A stretch of DNA of 64,000 nucleotides from Pleurostoma richardsiae. Taxonomy: Eukaryota; Ascomycota; Sordariomycetes; Calosphaeriales; Pleurostomataceae. The stretch spans positions 434,001 to 498,000 of the forward strand of contig JANBVO010000025.1 in NCBI GenBank assembly GCA_030052745.1. Direction: 5' to 3'. Within the stretch, counting starts at the first letter, position 1; each line of letters starts with the position of its first letter. A program made the position numbers and the translations under genes. This document shows, in pieces, positions 22,587-34,800 of this stretch. Below the pieces are notes generated by a model. That model was not told where the DNA came from. It saw only the letters and a program-made list of their open reading frames with translations, and made no database searches.

Positions 22587-25500
22587 GGTGCGCCAGGCAC
22601 GACCCACATGTTCCTGCGAGGATAGTGGAAGTGCGGCACATGGCGTCGGCGTGTGCCGGATAGGACATACTCGATCGCGGGTTGGTATGGCTCTGACATG
22701 TGGTGGTCCATACATCACTTCATCCTCTTCTACGCGTGTCTAATCGGCGACTGCAGCGGCTCAGGAGAAAGGGTGGGATACAACTGTCACACACACCCTT
22801 ACTTTCGTCGCAGTCCCACTTTCCACACTTTTAGTCTATTTTGCTCCCGTTCGAAGTGGTTGGCGTTGGCGTGCGAGGCTGGCATTACTGATTATGTATG
22901 GGGAGAAGGTATACAGGAATATACTCCGTGCAGCAAGCTACTAGCCATCGATGATTGGATTTCTTCTCTCTGGTCGCAGCCTTGGGTCATGCACATCTCT
23001 TACCTACTGTGGCCTCACTGCGTCGTCGGCGATATGTCTTTCCTGGGACGGGCTGTGATTCGCCGGCCTTGCCTTTCTGTGTGCCTGCAGCATCTACAAT
23101 CGTGCCGGATCAACAGTTCGCATCAAGTGGCTGGGTTTGGCTGGCAGCTCGCAAGACCGCCTTTTTCGGACTGGGTCCTGCGATTCCGCTCGCAAGCGGA
23201 TTCTCCCATTTTAGCTCCTGCTAGGCCGTGTTTATTTGAACCTGTACGTTACAACGCCCCGGTCAAGACACACCGCTCTTGTCGCTTGTCGCTTCACCGC
23301 ATACCGCAGGGTGGGCCCCCTCGGTGCTTACCGGCCATCGGTCTTCATCCGATGTCTCGCTTCACTTATCAACCAAAGTAAGCACAGAGCAAAGTCTCTG
23401 TGATGGCAGGTGCCGAACACCTTTAGGTCGAACCGGGACACGTGGAGGAGCTGACGCGAGCTCAACTCCCGCACTGGAGAAAAGGCGACTGACGCAGGCA
23501 AGGTCTTCGGCGCCGTCCTCCCCTCGGATAGATGAGGCGTGCGAATCTGTTGCTCTTTAGCCTCCTCTATTGCTTCATGGCCTTGTGGCTGTAATTCGTA
23601 GCAGGAGTGGCGCGAGCGTGTTGTCTTGCGGCCTTCACATGGTTCCTCACCGATTGGACCTCCTGGGGTCTTGAATGATGGGACTTGTGGCCCACGCTGG
23701 ATCCCACGGTTGTCGTGCCTGTGGATCTCGAGGCTGAAGAGCGGAGCAGCCTCAATGGATCTAGATGCCTCAACCAGCAAGCCGAGCAGCATCGTAAACC
23801 ACCGTCATCCTCGGTTTGCGTACCTATCTCGGCGACGACTCTTTAGTTAGAAGCCTTGTTTCTTGCTCAACAGCCACGAGGTTTCATGCGTTGTCCCCTC
23901 CCCTTCTTTGATGTCGATCCGGGTTACCCTTTGAGTCACTTCAAGTCTGAGCTGTTCTGTCTGTCCGAGCTAGCATTGATGGGTTATGCAAGGGTCCGGC
24001 AAAAGGCAGATGAGGCTGAAGTACCGGCTACCTGTAGCTCCGTGGCTGGACACCCAACCTCGTGACAGGCGCTCTGTACCGCTACCCAGCCACTATCGAG
24101 GCTGAAGAGCATTGCCGCCCAACCCCGACAACAGTCCCTGAACCCGGTCTTCCCACACCGCAGGCCCAACGTCCCGGAGACGGACCGCTGCATGAAGAAT
24201 CATTTTGTTTCGCGCTTCATCAGGCGCTGGCTGACACACCCCATTGGGCTGTCAATTATGCCCTTCCTATCTATATCAGATCTGATTTTTCACCTCTGCC
24301 CCATTTCTCTGGGTTTTTATCCAGCGAAGTCGGTCGAAAGGACGGTCTGTTCATGATGTGTGGTGAATATCACGCCCTCTTATATCCGCACTCGCTTGCG
24401 GCATCATGCTCGACGAAAGGGCAATAGCATGAAGGCATATCAGCTACTTGACGTGGAATATCCCACCGACTACTGACTCCACCACATGCCGCCAGTCAGG
24501 CAGGATGCCGCATCTACCGCTGCCCGTCGGGTCCTGGATCTTCTAGTCCGGCCTCGCTGGCACCATCTGACTGCAAGGGTCTCCCGAAGCGAAGAGCTCG
24601 CAGGCGCGCCACGTAGCCCGCATGCCGGGGTCCAATCTGCAGCCTCCTTCACACAAACTTTTCCACGCCAACCTTCCCGGAACCAAAGTGCGTGCGGGAT
24701 ATGCTGCTCTGGCACATGGCAGATGGCGGGTAGCGGAGTTCTAGGTAGGGGAACACAGCAGGCCAGATTCCCGAATTTGTTCTAGTCCTTCCTGATCTCC
24801 TCGAGCTCCGTTCCGTGTGTCCATGGGGCATGGATGTTCCCCGTCCGCGGTTGCTGATCGCAAAGTTGCTTTCAAGCACTTATGCCGACCCGTAAAATCT
24901 TCGTTGTGATCAGAGGGACAAGCCGGTTCTCTTTTTCTCAATGTCTTGTTTGTTCCAATCGAGTCGTTGACTCTGTCAGATTGTGACCTCGTCGATCTGT
25001 CCCATAGCCTGTTGACTGGATTGGCCGTACTGGTCTTGTTTGCTATTATCGCAGCCGTTGGGCCGCCATCCGCTGTCCCTCCCGTTGCATCGCCGCGACA
25101 ACTCGTCGACTTCGCCCTGTCTTCACTACCCTTCCAAGTGTCCAACCGGCGATAGACGTGGCGCCTGTTGCAGGAGTATCCACCAATTATCCCTGGGCAC
25201 GACTGTCAATGGTGATCACTTGAGCGTCAAGCTTTCCCATATTGAAACCACCTCGTGGGGTTGACGTCTCCGTGCTTGGGACGAGTGGGAACTCGTGGGA
25301 TTACGCCGTGGGGCGTCCGTCGAGCAAATCCCGTTTCTACCTGCTCGCCATATCCTCCCACGGACACCCCCCGAGTAGTCTCTAGCAATCATATGTCCCA
25401 TTGTCCCCAACCTCTCGACTATTCGAGTCGCTTCCGACTCAGTCCACACATACATACAGACAGCCACACCTGCATTGGGGGTGCCCGTGAAGCTTCGAAT

Positions 25501-25802
25501 CATCGCATCTCGTTTACATCACTGAAGAGCCTGGACGAGCTCATTTGTTGTCTCTGACGTCTGAAACCACCCATACCGGCCCAAGCACCCCACGCAGGCT
25601 TGGGTATCTACTGCAGATTCCCGAGACTTAAGGGGCGAATCTGCATGGAGAATAATAAGGGCGGCCCTCTGGTCGACTCCCCTCCCGACGGTATCCCCTC
25701 CCACCACCAAGACGCATTATCACAGGTTGCGGCGGCAAAGCCAGCAACCCCAACACCACTAGCAGCAGCACCAGAAGCAGCGGAAGCAGTCCCGCAACAA
25801 GT
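22587..25802. other. Three-kilobase intergenic region upstream of the giant gene
   Basis: It holds the SNF7 3' flank and the presumed promoter and leader of the giant gene. An open frame at 22653-23381 (242 codons) has an odd composition rich in Cys, Trp and His and no motif; I treat it as chance. Pyrimidine-rich stretches are frequent from 24900 onward. A possible alternative first exon of the giant gene lies at 25645-25800. Confidence 0.5.
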
Positions 25803-28800
25803 ATGAACGACCCCAGGGACGTCCAATACTGCCCGGTCCGGGCGAACATTGATTGGACCAGCGTCCAGTTCTCTGAATTTGAGGATGTCGAGGTAACCGA
25901 CTTCTCCAAGGTCCAGTATCTCGAGCCGTCCGCCTCCGAAGCCGAGGATGACGACGTAGCACTCGAGGAGGAGGGTGAGTCCGTCCCGCCATTGGCGTCC
26001 CGGGCGCACCGGAGACTAACAGCCGATGCAGACCACGAGGGTCAGACGACGAGACCTGCAGCGAGGGTGGGCAGGGAGAGACCCCCTCCTTCGTCACCCC
26101 CGCCCAAGAGCCGCAAGGACAAGCGGAAGTCTAAAGGCGTCAAGTCTCCCCCGGTAGCTGAGAGTGGTGACGAGTCGAAAGACGTGCGCTCGCCTGAATT
26201 AGAGACCAAGGAGGAGGCGGAGACGCCTTCTGGAAAGAAGGGCAAGAACGCCAAGAAGAACGCGAAGAAGAAGCAAAAAGCGAAGAACGGCAAATCACCA
26301 CATTCAAGAGACATGTCTTCAGCGGAGGGCACGAAATCGCCTCCGCCGGAGCCACAGGCGGAGACGGTGAAGCCAGAAGAGAAAGATACCGCAACAGCTG
26401 TTCCCGATGTACTTCAGGTCCCCGAGGTAGCAGAAAAGGAACAGGCGACTCCAGATGCTCCCTCTGGAGTCCAGGATGACGAGGCCGAAAAGGACGCAGC
26501 CCCTGCGGCGGCTGAACCTGGGACCACAAAAGAGCCAGAAACGAAAGAGCCTGCTTCGGAGCAGTCTGCGCTAGCGCAGGACCCAGCGCCTCCAGCCGAA
26601 GAAACGGTTGATGATGCGGGTGCACCCGAGGCCAAGGAAAACGAGGAAACGGTAAAACCGGCAGAAGACGAGCTGGCTCTATCGACGGAGGCCGAGGCTG
26701 CACCAGCTGCCGAGACGCCGGCTGAAGCGGAAACTACAGCACCGGAGGAGTCTGTGGCTGAGCCCGCCGAGACCGAATCAAAGCTTGCAGAAGTAGACAC
26801 TCAGGAACCGGTGGAGAAGAGCGAAGAGCAAGAGCAGGAGAAGTCGGAAAGCAAACCCGCTCCTGAGGAGCTGGAGCCACCGAAGAGCGAAGAAGAGGCT
26901 ACTGCCCCATCTCAGGACGCTGAGGCGGAGGCGGAAGCCCCCAGTTCTGAAGCGGAGCAGTCCTCTGCACCCCCTGCGGGTGAAGAGGTGACCGATGCTC
27001 CCGCGGAAACCGCCCAGCAAGAAGCCGAAGCGAGCACTGAAGCCGAGGATCCCGCTATCCCTTCGGATGGGGTTAAAGCCGACGAACCGACTCCTGAGCC
27101 GGTCGACTCTTCAGAAAAGGATGAGGAAAGCCCTATACCAGCCGTCGAAGACGCTGGAGGACAGGCAGAAACGGAGCAGGCTGCGCCCCCTGCTACGGAA
27201 GAAGAAGTCGCAGGTGCTGGAACGGATGAGAAAGACGCCTCGGAGACAAAAGACGAAGATCCGGCCGCGGAGCCCGAATCACCTGCACAGGATCCGGAAC
27301 CAGCAGCTCAAGCCCAGGGAGACACCGAAGAAGCACCAGAAAAGCCCGAGGAGGATACAAGCGCCGCAGAGACCAAGGAAACCAGCGACTCGGTAGAGGC
27401 GGCACAGGATGAGCAGCCGGCCGAACCCGAGAAACAGGAAGATGGCGCGGAAACCGACGTCACACCTACCAATTCGGAGCCGGCAACGAAGGAAGAGGAG
27501 TCCCCTACCGCGCCGGCGGATGCGACCACGGCTGATGAGACTCCAGCTGCCATCTCTGAACCGGAGAAACCGTCCGAGCCGCCCGGAGCCGAAACCGAAT
27601 CCGGAGAAGACGGGCCCACAGCTACTGAGGCTCAACAGCAAGAGCCCGAGGTAGTCGAAGAGGCCAAAGCCGAAACCTCAAATGCGGAGACGGAGCCACC
27701 TGCCGAGAAGTCTTCTGATGAGGGTGCAGCCGCCAGCGGAACTCCTGCCACGGAGACGTCAGCACCGCCGGAGGACGCTCCAGACGCCTCTGCCACAGAG
27801 GAGCCGGCTACGACAGTGGAACCTGAGACCGAAGTCTCACAGGAGGCAACAACAGAGCCGGCTGAGTCCGCAACAGCACCAGAGGCCGATGAAACCGGAG
27901 ACGACAAGCCAGAACCTGAGTCGCCTTCCACGAAGCAGGTCCGTTTTGCCGAGGAGCCGGAGGTTATCATGGCGCCACTGACGCGCGACGGCGGCGACAA
28001 GCCCGAGCAAGATGGCGAGGCAGAAGCTGCAGAGGCTCCACCGAGTGTGCCTGATGTACCTCCTAGCGTGCCTGATGTCCCAGCTGAGGAGACTGTCACT
28101 GTAGAGCCTAAGCCGGAGACTCACGAGGGCGAGATCGAAAAGGAGGTATCTAGTGTAGGAGACGTCGCAGACACCCCTGCATCGGAGGGCGAGGATGCCG
28201 GGGCTGTTGAGGCTACTGAGGATGCCGGGGCATCTGCGTCTGACGCTCAGGCTGCGGAGCAGGCTGCGGTCGCCGACGATACCACTACGGCTGCCTCTAC
28301 CGAGGTGCCTGAGGAGGAGCATGTGACTCCCAAGGAGCAGGCAGACGCCGAAGGCACAGCTGGACATGAGAGTGATACCAAGTCATCAGACGAGGATCCA
28401 AAACCAGAGGAGGAACCAGGCTCGGCAGATGCGGATACGTCTGCTACCGAAGCCCCTTCAGCATCCGCCGAAACCGAGCCTGAGGAAGAGTCACATGAGG
28501 CGGCACCCGAAGACGTCCATGAGGATAAGGAGCCAACTGCACCTGAGCCGGAAGAACCTACAGAACTGCAAGCTACCGAAATAGCAGCCGAAGCATCTGG
28601 TGACAACACTGAGGATGCGGCTCCTGGTGACAGCGCAGAGTCAGCTGAGCAACAGGCTAGCTCGGAAGTCCCCGAAGAGGCTGCTGCTGGCGCCGAGCCC
28701 GCTGAAGCTCCCGAAGCTTCCGCCCAGCCAGCTGAGTCCGATGAGAAGACAGACAAGGAGCAGGCCGATGAGGGCGGCGAGACCGAGCCGCAATCCGACG

Positions 28801-31800
28801 CACCTGCTGACGTTGGTGGAGCAAGTGGTGAAGCAGCCGAGGAAGTCAAGGAAACCGAGACCACCGCGCCTACAACTGAGCCTGCCGAAGCCGGCGAGCA
28901 AGTCAGCGCCGAGCCCGAAACCGAGCAGGAAGAGAGCCCCGCTGCTGCTGCGGACACCCCAACGGTTGATGTTCCTGAAGGTGACCAGGAAGAGGTTAAG
29001 GAGGCGGAGTCCCTAAAGGGAGAAGCCCCTGAGCCTGCGGCGGTAGCCGCGGACGAAGGCGCGTCCGGTGAAGATGGTGACAAGCCTGCCACCACTGAAG
29101 AGTCGGACAAGGAGGCGGACGAGCCTGCTGCCGCTGGCGATGCTGCACCACCACCCGAACCTGCGCAGGGGGATGTAGTACCCGCAGAACCGGAGACACA
29201 GATCCAGACAGAGGCCGAAGCTCCTAATCCGGAGGTTGACGCTGGAAAAGACGCCGAGACATCTAGCGACGCCCCCAAGACTGACGAGCCTGCCGAAATG
29301 GCCGAGTCCAAGAGTGCGGATGCAGAGCCAATGACTCAAGACGCAGACCTCGCCGCCGAACGTAGTGAGGATGTAGAGGAGACTGCACCTGACACTCAAG
29401 AAGGTGATAATGACCGCTCGCCAGCTGCTGTCGAGGCTGGGGCCAGCGCCGTTGAAGGCGCCGCTGAACCCGATGTCAAGTCTGAGCAGGACGGCAGCTC
29501 AACTCCTCCGCCAGAAGCATCAACTGAACATGATGCCGAACGAGAAGAAACTACCCAGGCGGAGAGCGAGGAGGCTAAGCCGGCTGTCCAAGATGGGGAT
29601 CAAGATAAAGCATCCCCCGAGGGTGAGGAGGCTCAGGAAGTAACGGAGGCTGCCGAAGCCGAAGCGGAACCACCCAAGGCGGACACTGCAACAGCCAACG
29701 CAAGTGACGACTCTCACGCGCCTCAACCAGAACTAGGTAGCGAAGAGGCGGCAGCTCCGGATGATACTGCTGCAGCTGATTCAAAACCAGCTGAAGCTAA
29801 TGAGGCAACACCTGAGCAGGAGGTAGTCGCGGCTGCGGTCGAGGCGGAGGTTCCTGATGCCAGCGAGAAGGCGGCTGCCGAACCTGAACCATCCCAGGAC
29901 GAGAATCAGACGCCCGAGACGAAGGATGAGGCTGCTGAAGAGGTGCAGGCACCCGCCGCCGAAGTGACTCCGGAAGCCGATGCCCCTGTCGGTGAATCGT
30001 CCGACAGCTCCGGGTCCGCGGAAGCAGAGCCCGACGCGGAAAAGACTGAGGATGATGTCGTCGCAGCTCCTGAGTCCGTTGAAGCCCCAGAGGCTGGGGA
30101 TGTTGGTGAAGCGCCGCCGGCAGATGAAGGCACCGAGGAGGCGCACAAGAGCGTTCCAGCGGCAGATTCTGAAGCCCTCCCTGAGACCACATTACCGACG
30201 GAAGCCGTTGCCGAGGAAGTTGCTCAAGAGGCACCCCTTGTCGAAGATAAACCAGCTGAGGTCGAAGAGCCAGCCGAAGCAGAGGCTCAGGATACAGGCG
30301 TTGAAGGTCCCAGCACCGAGGAGGCTGAGGCTAGCGAGGGTGAGAAACCTCCCTCTGACTATGGCCAAGAAGCCGAGAAGGCAGAGGCAGTCCCGGTAGT
30401 CGACGAAGAGACGAAGGAGGAGGACACAGAACGCGACATCGAATCCGCCAAGGATGTACCCCAGGAGGATCCGGAACCAACCGAGTCTGCTAAGTCATCT
30501 GGACTAGATCCTATCGTCGAAGAAGGTCAGAAACCAGAGGATACGCCGCCGGGCGATGCAGAAGATAGCTCTAGCAAGGCTAAAGGTGAGGAATCCATTT
30601 CTGATATTGTCGAGCGTCATTTTCGCGGGCAGGAAGGAGCGGAGTCGAGCAGATCTATTGATGATTCAGACTCAGACGCCAAAGCTGGCGATGTTGAGGG
30701 AAGCTCCGGCGAGGTTGGCGGGGCTGCTCTTGATTTCTCTCCCGGGCTTGCAGAAGAGCCTGGCGAGCCAATTCCTGGTGAAGAGGCTCTTCCGGGCACT
30801 GATGCCGACGATATTGTGGAAGAGTCTCCACGAGAGACCGGCGTCGTGGAGGCGCATGTCACGGAGCCGGAGGTCGATGTGCATTTTGATCAGGGTGACG
30901 GCACAGACGAGGCGGCCCCTCCTCTGGATGACGCAGCTGAGGGTGTTCACACTCTCCAAGAGGCGGAGACTGCCAGTCAAGCATCTGGTGCCGAGCTCGG
31001 TGAGCATGATGCAGCCGAGGAATCGGACGGGCATGAGCCGCCAGATACACCTCATGATCCAGAAAGCGGAGGTGCACCGACGCGAGAGGAGCTTCACGAT
31101 GAAGGTCTGCCCTCCGACGTCGCAGTGGAAGCTCCTGCTTTAGAAACAGAGGACATCACACCTTCTGCACCCGAGGTAGCAGCCGATCATGCAGGTGGCT
31201 CAGACGGCGATCAACATGCTTCTGCTCCGGAGTCGCCAGTCCAAGCGGAGCCAGATAGCGGCGTGACCATAGAATCTGGTCATGATGCTGAAAAAGAAGC
31301 TGAAGAGACTGGGGGTCTTCTCGAACCGGAGACGGCACCGCAGGATGTGCCTCCGGAGCAGGAACATGAGAATATCCACACCCACGATTCCGAACCCGCA
31401 GGGCAGGAGTACGACTCGGAAGACTTCGTTCTTGTTGAAAAGGAAGAAGCAGCAGAGGAACCGCCCTCGAGCCCGGTCGAGCATCTCAGCTTACCCGACG
31501 AGACCGCATCGGCTGATGGTGGCGCTCCTACCGGCCCCGATGATATCCCTCTTGAGAGCCCAGAGCCCCATCAGGAGCTACCCGACGAGGAGCCATCGAA
31601 TGCTCAGCCCACTGCTCCGGAGTCCATCGCAGAGTCGGCTGCATCGGCCGAGCTCGACTCGCCGGTTGTCGTGGCTGACGATCTCAACGAGGATCTTCAA
31701 CCCTCTGCAGCTCAAGATCAATCACAAGAGGAACAGCACATTGCGGTCTCAGACGAGGGCCAAGAGGAGGAGCCTGCGTCTGAAGAGGCCGCCTCCGCAG

Positions 31801-34800
31801 ACCCGCCTCCGCACGTCGAACAACATGATGTGGAAGCTGGCGATGCTCCAGAAGTTGAAGAACAGGTCATGGACTTGAAGGACGACAGCCAGCCAGATGA
31901 GCCTGCTCCTCTCGAAGCGGGTGTGTCCGAGACCGCTCAGTTCCCAGCAGGTATCGAAGATGAGGCACCGTCGACTCACACCGACTCTGAAAGGGAACAA
32001 GACTCTCCAGCCCTAGAGACATCCGATATTCTTGCTGTTGAAGACCGCCAAGAGTCTCGAGACGTGTACCAGCCAATTGATGAGCCCGAGGCATTGGATC
32101 CTGGGGTAGAGACGCTCGAAACTGAGTCCGACGCTCATCTAATTAGCGAGGAACCGGAGGTACCTGTTTCGGAGATACCTCTTGAGCCTTCGGCGTCAGA
32201 TACAGTCGATGATATCCCTGACCCAACAAACGTGGAGACGGAAGGTCAAGTCACAGGTGTCGAAGTGGAGAGCACGGATGCAACCATCCAGCCACAGGAA
32301 GAGAGCGAATTAGCCGAGCTCGAGGCACCAAAATCCCCCGAGGATGCGGCTGAGCCCGCCATACAGGCCATCCCCGAGGTTTTCGACTCCGAGCCACCTG
32401 TGTTGGGAGATCAAAGCGCCGAGATACCCGCAGCGGAAGTCCATGATGCTGTCGAGGCATTGCCAGACGCTAGCGACGTCGCTGAGTCTTCAGCTTTACC
32501 TGTGGCCGAGTCTACCGCCTCGTCACGTCAACCAGAAGACGCCCCCAACGACATCCCTCTAAAGCCAGTCGACGATGAGCAGCCGACCGAGGCTGTGAGG
32601 TTTGAAGAAACGGCTGCTGAAAGCTCGTTGTTCGAAACTCCCAATACCCCCGAGGGCGACGTCGAACCGTCTATGCAGGATATTGCCGCTTCTCCGGATC
32701 TATCTACTGGAGACGTCGAAACGCCTGTCCCAGATGTCATCACCTCAGAGGGGCCGGAGGAGACCGCGGATAGCGAGAGCGAAGTTGTTAGCGCCTCAAC
32801 CGCGGCCCCAGCCCCTGAAGTCAGCGGAGTCGAGATACCCGAGCCAAGCGACGCTATCTCGACGCCTACGCTAGCTGAAGCTCCCCAAACTGAGGATTTT
32901 GATGTTCCTGCTCCAGTCCCTGATCAGGTCGCTGGCGAAGATGAAGTGCCAGTTTCCGAGCAAGGCGAGGCCGGGTCTGCCCTAGGCCAAGCCAGCGACG
33001 AGGAGATGGAGCCTGAGTCACAAGGCGCCGTCACTTCAGTCCCAGAGACGATTGATCACCAGCTCGAGGAGATCGCTGTTGCCGTCTCCGCTCCCGACCA
33101 AGATACTACGAAGGAAGCGGCTACTACCGCCCCCGTTGACCTTGCCACCACCTCACCCGTTATAACGGAAACGGAACAGGACGAGGTAGTTGGAGCTGCC
33201 GATCTAGAGGCCCATGAGGATATCAGATCAGTCCCGGAGACTATCGCCCATGAAGAGGCACTCCCTGCTCCAGAGGCGGCTGGAGTAGGTGAGACCCACG
33301 ATCTCGCCTCTGCAAGTTCTGCTCTTCCTGCGTCAATCTCCGCTCCTGGTAGTGGCGCGGAAGTTCTCGAAGCTGAGGACGGTAGCACTGTCATTGTTCC
33401 AGAGGTAGACTTGTCACATGCCGATGAGGCTCTCGATGTTCTAGAGGAGAAGGCGACAGAGACTGCAGAGCCCGAAGAATCTACCCCTATAGACGAACCT
33501 ATTGAGCAGGAACTCGAGGTTACAGATGATACCTCCCCCGATGAGCCCATCACGCAAGTGGTAGAGGATCTGTCTGGTATGCAAGAGCGGCCTAGCACAC
33601 CAGTGGACGACGTGCCGCTTGAACCCGATCAGGAAGTCATCATTGCGGCAGCGGCACCCTCGGCCGAGGAAGAGGAAGCTCATCAACTTGCTATCCCTCT
33701 GTCAAGTGAAACACCCCAGGAAGTGTCTCTGGAGCATGAAGGCTTGCCCATCCCAGAAGATCCCGCGGTCTCCCTAGAGGACGACGTCGTTCAGCGGCCA
33801 CTCTCGCCGGAGCCTACCCAGGACCTATCGTCAGATATCGCCGTGGCTACCGAAGAAGATCTGTCACAACTCGAAGCCAAGGATGAGCATATCGAGGATA
33901 CAGACGATGACTTGCAGGATCTTCCGGAGGAGGCTGCGCCTAGCGAAACCCCTGAGACGTACGCCGGCGTCGACGAAGTGGCGGCAGTTCCACCAGCAGA
34001 AAGCGATAACGGCATAAATGAAGAGCTCACACAAGACGTCAGTGCTGCTGTCGATACTGCAGCGGAGGAACCGTTGGAGCCTGGCATCTCCGAGGTTGAG
34101 CCCGACCATGCTAGCGATAAGCAGGATGCAACAATTGCCAAGCCTATCGAGGAAGACGTCCCAGAAAGCTTCCCCGACGTTGACATTCGAGCACCCCTGG
34201 AGTCATCTGATGATACTCTTGGCATACCAGTCATTTCTGCAGCCTCTGCGGCCTCATCAGAGCCTGGAAACATCCAGGAGGCTAGCGACGAAGCTGCTGA
34301 GAGTGTTCCTGCGCGTGCCGAGGAACCTGAGCCTCGAGAGGCCTCTGACAGCACCGTTTCGCGGGAAGCAATGGCGCTAGCATCCGACAGCCCTGTCAAA
34401 GTTCCTCTCGACGCTCACCAAGACGTGGAGACCGCTCCTGAAGATGCGCTTGAGGACGCCGCACCAGTTCCTAAGGCGGTGTTGCCCGAACCCGCAGAAG
34501 AGCAACCCGTTCAGGATGACACTGTCAACCTCGCAGAGGACGTGCAGGCTACTAAGGAGGACGCTACTGCGCCTGATGAGCCTGAACTCGTTACCGAGGA
34601 GCATGACACCAATGTCTTAGCTGGAGAAAGCGCCATGTTGGCAGAAGAAGAGCTCGCAGTACCCCAGGATAGTGATACTCCGGAAGGTGTTGCTCCTGCC
34701 GAACGAGACGTCACTCCCGAGGCTGCCATTCCTGAGGAGACTGCTACACCTGAAGAGGGTCCCAAGGATGCTGCCGCCGAAGATATCACCGCTCCTGAAG

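Noticed and set aside
22653-23381. 242-codon open frame on the plus strand downstream of SNF7
   Set aside because: Composition is rich in Cys, Trp, His and Ser with no motif, it overlaps other frames, and it lies in a pyrimidine-rich flank; most likely a chance open frame.
28247-29311. 354-codon Ser/Ala-rich frame on the minus strand inside the giant gene
   Set aside because: It is the antisense shadow of the Glu/Ala/Pro-rich coding region; GAG/GAA and GCN codons read backward give Ser/Leu/Gly/Ala runs.
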